In this document: positions 4,558 to 5,659 of the stretch, in pieces | Position numbering within the stretch: the first letter of the stretch is position 1 | Layout: every line of letters begins with the position of its first letter | Assembly: GCA_947629115.1 (NCBI GenBank) | Contig: CANRCL010000075.1 | Span: 1-5,659 of the forward strand | DNA: 5,659 nucleotides | Direction: 5' to 3' | DNA from: an uncultured Bacilli bacterium | Lineage (GTDB): Bacteria; Bacillota_I; Bacilli_A; RF39; UBA660 | Translations under genes and position numbers: made by a program | The notes under the pieces: model-generated | Seen by the model: the letters and a program-made list of their open reading frames with translations, nothing else | What the model was told of the DNA's origin: nothing | The model's database searches: none

Positions 4558-5659
4558 CTTTCCAAAGTATCTAAAACATTTTTAAATGTTTCTTCATTCC
4601 AAATTGTAATTCCTAATTCTCTAGCCTTATCATATTTACTACCAGGATTATCACCCACTATGACAACATCCGTCTTTTTACTTACACTTTCTGAAACTGT
4701 TCCATTATATTTTTCAATTATTTTCTTTATTTCATCTCTAGCCATAAAGGAAATAGTTCCTGTTAAAACAAATCTTTTACCGGTAATATTTTCATTAACT
4801 TCTTTTTTAACACCTAGATATTTCATATTAATATCTAACATTTTTAACTTATCAATTAAATTACGATTTTCTTGAAAATAATTATAAATATTTTCGGCTA
4901 AAATATCACCAATATCTTTAATGGCTAATAATTCTTCTTTAGATGCCGCCATTAAATTATCAATATCACCATAATTTTCGGCTAAAAGTTTAGCAGTTTT
5001 ACTACCCACACCACTTATTCCTAAGCCAAAAATTAATTTATCAACACTATTTTTCTTACTATTTTCAACGGCTTCAATCATATTTTCAAAACTTTTACGG
5101 CCAAAACCTTCCAAAGTTAAAATTTCATCTTCATGTTCTTTTAAAGAATAAAAGTCTAAAATACTTTTTAAAAAACCTAAATTATAAAAATCTTCAATTA
5201 TTTCTTCACCTAAACCATCAATATTCATAGCATCTCTAGAAGCAAAATGGATTAAAGATTCAATACCACGAGCCGGACAATGTTGATTAGGGCAATAATA
5301 ATCAACTTGACCTTCTTTTTTGATTAATTTAGTATGGCAAATAGGACATTCTTTAATCATTACAAATGGTTTTTCACTACCATTTCTTCTTTCTTTTAAA
5401 GCCCCATTTACTTCCGGAATAACATCACCGGCTTTATGAATACTAACCGTATCTCCAATCATAAGACCTAAACTATTAACAAAATCTTCATTATGCAAAG
5501 TTGCTCTTCTTATTGTTGAACCCATAACTAACACTGGTTCTAAAACGGCATTAGGAGTAATTTGTCCAGTTCTTCCCACGGTAAAAATAATATCTGTTAA
5601 TTTAGTTAAAACATCATTATGGGGAAACTTATATGCTACTACCCAACGTGGATATTTAG
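4548..5659 (-). CDS. ligA: NAD-dependent DNA ligase LigA, 3' part (about 369 residues), 5' end beyond the right edge
   Basis: It joins nicked DNA using NAD+ in replication and repair; an essential cytoplasmic enzyme in bacteria. The frame is open to the right edge; the fragment begins KYPRWVVAYKFP, the end of the nucleotidyltransferase domain, so the GTG at 5579 is not the start. In fragment numbering: TVGRTGQITPNA (26-37) and HKAGDVIP (74-81) belong to the OB-fold region. A four-cysteine zinc finger follows, with CPIC (104-107) and CPNQHC (122-127). Helix-hairpin-helix repeats span about 136-280 (GLG, LEGFGRKS, GLGISGVGSKTA, IKDIGDILA). The BRCT domain is at about 290-366 (GKRFVLTGT, GSKYDKARELG). 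All expected C-terminal domains are present and intact. Family members are about 660-680 residues; the KXDG lysine and the Ia domain are outside the window. Composition is native AT-rich. It ends in its own terminator. Confidence 0.98.
   Translation of the reverse strand, partial: KYPRWVVAYKFPHNDVLTKLTDIIFTVGRTGQITPNAVLEPVLVMGSTIRRATLHNEDFVNSLGLMIGDTVSIHKAGDVIPEVNGALKERRNGSEKPFVMIKECPICHTKLIKKEGQVDYYCPNQHCPARGIESLIHFASRDAMNIDGLGEEIIEDFYNLGFLKSILDFYSLKEHEDEILTLEGFGRKSFENMIEAVENSKKNSVDKLIFGLGISGVGSKTAKLLAENYGDIDNLMAASKEELLAIKDIGDILAENIYNYFQENRNLIDKLKMLDINMKYLGVKKEVNENITGKRFVLTGTISFMARDEIKKIIEKYNGTVSESVSKKTDVVIVGDNPGSKYDKARELGITIWNEETFKNVLDTLESED

Noticed and set aside
3550..4875. Short plus-strand open frames at 3550-3750 and 4660-4875
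   Set aside because: They are shadows of the surface-protein gene and ligA, without start signals.
5577..5579. GTG as the ligA start
   Set aside because: The frame continues upstream with PRWVVAYKFP, a conserved LigA segment, to the window edge.
1..5659. CRISPR array, tRNA or rRNA genes
   Set aside because: No regularly spaced repeats and no cloverleaf or rRNA-like stretch was seen on either strand.
1..5659. Mycoplasma-type code (TGA as Trp)
   Set aside because: Every tryptophan in the visible genes is TGG and no gene needs TGA read-through.

Overview
The window is AT-rich DNA from what looks like an uncultured low-GC Bacillota (Bacilli / Erysipelotrichia / RF39-like gut lineage). The reasons are strong use of A/T-ending codons, a NAD-dependent DNA ligase, purine-rich Shine-Dalgarno sites, and a surface protein of a style common in such genomes. 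Tryptophan is always TGG and all visible stops are TAG or TAA, so the standard bacterial code is enough. The lineage is an inference from style, not from a marker gene.

Layout from left to right. (1) Positions 1-764, minus strand: the first 254 residues of a dicarboxylate/amino acid:cation symporter (DAACS family), whose C-terminus lies beyond the left edge. (2) Positions 765-877: a short divergent promoter region with spaced ACTCA repeats. (3) Positions 878-2353, plus strand: a Sel1/TPR repeat protein with a conserved-looking N-terminal segment and probably a leaderless message. (4) Positions 2354-2568, plus strand: what looks like the C-terminal scrap of a transposase, directly against the repeat gene. 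(5) Positions 2596-2693: hairpins that separate convergent transcription units. (6) Positions 2736-4316, minus strand: a 526-residue secreted or anchored surface protein with a SipW/TasA-style hydrophobic N-terminus and a C-type-lectin-like C-terminal domain. (7) Positions 4317-4547: its leader and promoter, containing a run of eight C on the plus strand (eight G on the coding strand) between the putative -35 and -10. (8) Positions 4548 to the right edge, minus strand: the 3' half of ligA, ending in a clear terminator.

The housekeeping content (ligA, the symporter) is ordinary. The unusual part is the surface-protein locus. Its promoter has the layout of a slipped-strand phase-variable promoter: a homopolymeric G tract in a 15-bp spacer that would reach the optimal 17 bp with two more G. 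The last ~55 codons of the gene are an island of GC-rich, C/G-ending codons in an otherwise AT-rich gene, and the island falls on the lectin-like domain that diversity-generating retroelements and cassette-conversion systems typically vary. Together these suggest a surface antigen or adhesin that is switched on and off at the promoter and diversified or imported at the C-terminus. No reverse transcriptase, template repeat or donor cassette is visible here, so the diversification part is a hypothesis.
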